Below are positions 5,719 through 6,742 of a DNA stretch of 6,742 nucleotides, piece after piece. Position 1 is the first letter of the stretch. The number at the start of each line of letters is the position of its first letter. Position numbers and translations under genes: made by a program. Source of the DNA: an uncultured bacterium (GTDB lineage: Bacteria; Fidelibacterota; Marinisomatia; Marinisomatales; UBA1611); contig CALKMQ010000056.1 of NCBI GenBank assembly GCA_938092125.1, forward strand, positions 1-6,742. Direction: 5' to 3'. The notes under the pieces were generated by a model. That model saw nothing but the letters and a program-made list of their open reading frames with translations. It was not told the origin of the DNA and did no database searches.

Positions 5719-5839
5719 ATATTACTTCAAGTTTTGATAACGAATAAATAACCAGTTTTTCTGTTGTTAATTAAGGTACGTATAATCATATTGTTTATAT
5801 TTTATTGTCAACTGCCGTTAGAATTTGAAAGGAAACCAA
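5719..5839. promoter_or_regulatory. Divergent control region between the pxp operon and the dipeptidyl-peptidase gene
   Basis: These 121 bp lie between two divergent transcripts and must hold both promoters unless the microprotein at 5563-5712 is not real. The stretch is AT-rich. On the minus strand TTGACA (5811-5806) is followed after 15 nt by TATGAT (5790-5785); on the plus strand TATAAT occurs at 5781-5786 and TATATTTT, near the Bacteroidota TAnnTTTG element, at 5796-5803. None has an ideally spaced partner, so exact promoters are not called. No clear operator palindrome is seen. Confidence 0.45.
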
Positions 5840-6742
5840 ATGAGAGCTTTATTAAAATATACCCTGTTACCGTTATTTCTTTTTCAAGCCTGTAGTAATG
5901 AAATAAAAGAAGAAAAATTTGATATTGATTGGATTTATTCAGATGAAGGTAGGATGGTAGGCGCTAGTTACAATACCGCTTGGATCAATGATAACACATT
6001 GTACTTGATGGATATGCGTAAACCAAAAGAAGAGCGCACGCTACTTAAAATAAATCCAAGTTCCTCAACGAAAATGGTTCCTGTTGTTAATAGTGAAAAA
6101 ATTTCTAAATCTATTTTAAGTGCAGTAGGGAGAACCGATACATCTATGTACATAGAATGGCCGAGTTCGTTTAGCTCAACGGGTAATCACGGTATCTACT
6201 TTTTTGAAGAAGATATTTACATTTTAGACATACCAAATGAAAGCTACCGCAGGATAACGAATACAAAATCAGAAGAAAAAGCAGCCAGGTTTTCACCAGA
6301 CGGCAAGAAAATTTCGTTTGTAAGAGATAATGATATTTATATCTATGATATACGAACACAAAAAGAAAAAAGAATCACCTTTAGTGGTTCAGAAACCAAT
6401 TTAAATGGAACGGTTTCTTGGGTCTATTGGGAAGAAATATTCGGGAGAAAAGATCTTGGGTACTGGTGGTCAGATGATTCCAAGGCGATTGCTTTCTTAA
6501 ACACCGATGAATCTGAGGTGACAAAGATGCATTATGTGCATTGGAAGCCAGCAGAATCTGAGCTTATCACTCAGCGATACCCAAAAGCTGGGACAAAGAA
6601 CCCAGTTGTCAAACTTGGGATTATTGAATTAACTAGTTCAAAACTGAAATGGGTTGACCTAGATCCTTTTGAATATTTATGTAGGGTAAAGTGGCTTCCA
6701 GGAAACAAGCGTTTGAGTGTTCAGACCATGAACAGAGCACAG
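5840..6742 (+). CDS. Dipeptidyl-peptidase IV family (S9B) serine peptidase lipoprotein, N-terminal part (3' end outside window)
   Basis: The frame runs open from the ATG at 5840 to the window edge, giving 301 residues of a protein that in this family exceeds 700. AAAGGA at 5828-5833 is a suitably placed ribosome binding site. Residues 1-18 form a signal ending LFQAC, with C18 the likely lipidated cysteine; the following SNEIKEE is acidic, as in many Bacteroidota envelope lipoproteins. The visible part is the DPP-IV N-terminal beta-propeller: AARFSPDGKKISFVRDNDIY (148-167), SWVYWEEIFGR (193-203), GYWWSDDSKAIAFLNTDES (207-225) and RYPKAGTKNPVVKLGI (246-261). E198-E199 correspond to the Glu pair that holds the substrate N-terminus (E205-E206 in human DPP4). 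The Ser-Asp-His hydrolase domain should follow beyond the edge. It likely removes X-Pro or X-Ala dipeptides from peptides in the periplasm or at the cell surface. It diverges from the pxp operon. Confidence 0.93.
   Translation, partial: MRALLKYTLLPLFLFQACSNEIKEEKFDIDWIYSDEGRMVGASYNTAWINDNTLYLMDMRKPKEERTLLKINPSSSTKMVPVVNSEKISKSILSAVGRTDTSMYIEWPSSFSSTGNHGIYFFEEDIYILDIPNESYRRITNTKSEEKAARFSPDGKKISFVRDNDIYIYDIRTQKEKRITFSGSETNLNGTVSWVYWEEIFGRKDLGYWWSDDSKAIAFLNTDESEVTKMHYVHWKPAESELITQRYPKAGTKNPVVKLGIIELTSSKLKWVDLDPFEYLCRVKWLPGNKRLSVQTMNRAQ

Noticed and set aside
5781..5811. TTGACA and TATAAT/TATGAT matches as sigma-70-type promoters
   Set aside because: Spacing is off (15 nt on the minus strand, no partner on the plus strand) and Bacteroidota use a different promoter consensus; in AT-rich DNA such matches are frequent.
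5968..6359. Antisense open frames inside the DPP-IV gene (5968-6153 and 6171-6359)
   Set aside because: The sense frame matches a known peptidase throughout; these are shadows without supporting signals.

Overview
The window looks like chromosomal DNA of a Bacteroidota bacterium, probably a flavobacterium-like or marine member. This rests on the AT-rich coding sequence, the S9B dipeptidyl-peptidase with a lipoprotein-type N-terminus, small proteins with a secretion signal ending in NAQ, and start sites that mostly lack a strong Shine-Dalgarno sequence. Three genes appear to start with TTG (dinB, pxpB, pxpC). No tRNA, rRNA, CRISPR array, transposase or phage structural gene is visible. The assignment is inference from gene content, not from a marker gene.

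Left part, plus strand (2-2949). A gene cut by the left edge encodes a protein with two copies of a motif resembling the homing-endonuclease-associated repeat, then a C-terminal part that may be a divergent PD-(D/E)xK nuclease fold. It is followed 59 bp later by dinB (DNA polymerase IV, translesion synthesis), complete with catalytic acidic residues and a C-terminal sliding-clamp peptide. A very AT-rich gap of about 170 bp, with an AT-only hairpin, separates dinB from a pair of small exported proteins: a SnoaL/DUF4440-type NTF2-fold protein and a YfiM/DUF2279-type protein.

Middle part, minus strand (2954-5712). This is a tightly packed operon read right to left: a 49-residue single-pass membrane microprotein, pxpB, pxpC, pxpA, and a 90-residue membrane-anchored coiled-coil protein. 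Junctions are a 2-nt gap, a 4-nt overlap, a 1-nt overlap and a 4-nt overlap, so translational coupling is likely. PxpABC is the ATP-dependent 5-oxoprolinase that turns 5-oxoproline (pyroglutamate) into glutamate. The operon meets the DUF2279-type gene tail to tail with only 4 bp between stop codons, and a hairpin spans both ends.

Right part, plus strand (5840-6742). Divergent from the operon across about 120 bp of AT-rich sequence is the N-terminal 301 residues of a dipeptidyl-peptidase IV family lipoprotein. Its beta-propeller carries the Glu-Glu substrate-anchoring motif; the catalytic domain lies beyond the window. Peptide cleavage by this enzyme and salvage of pyroglutamate by PxpABC are both parts of peptide and amino-acid use, but a direct functional link is only suggested by position.

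Most of the window is ordinary metabolism and repair. The least explained items are the truncated repeat/nuclease-like gene at the left edge and the two membrane microproteins that bracket pxpBCA.
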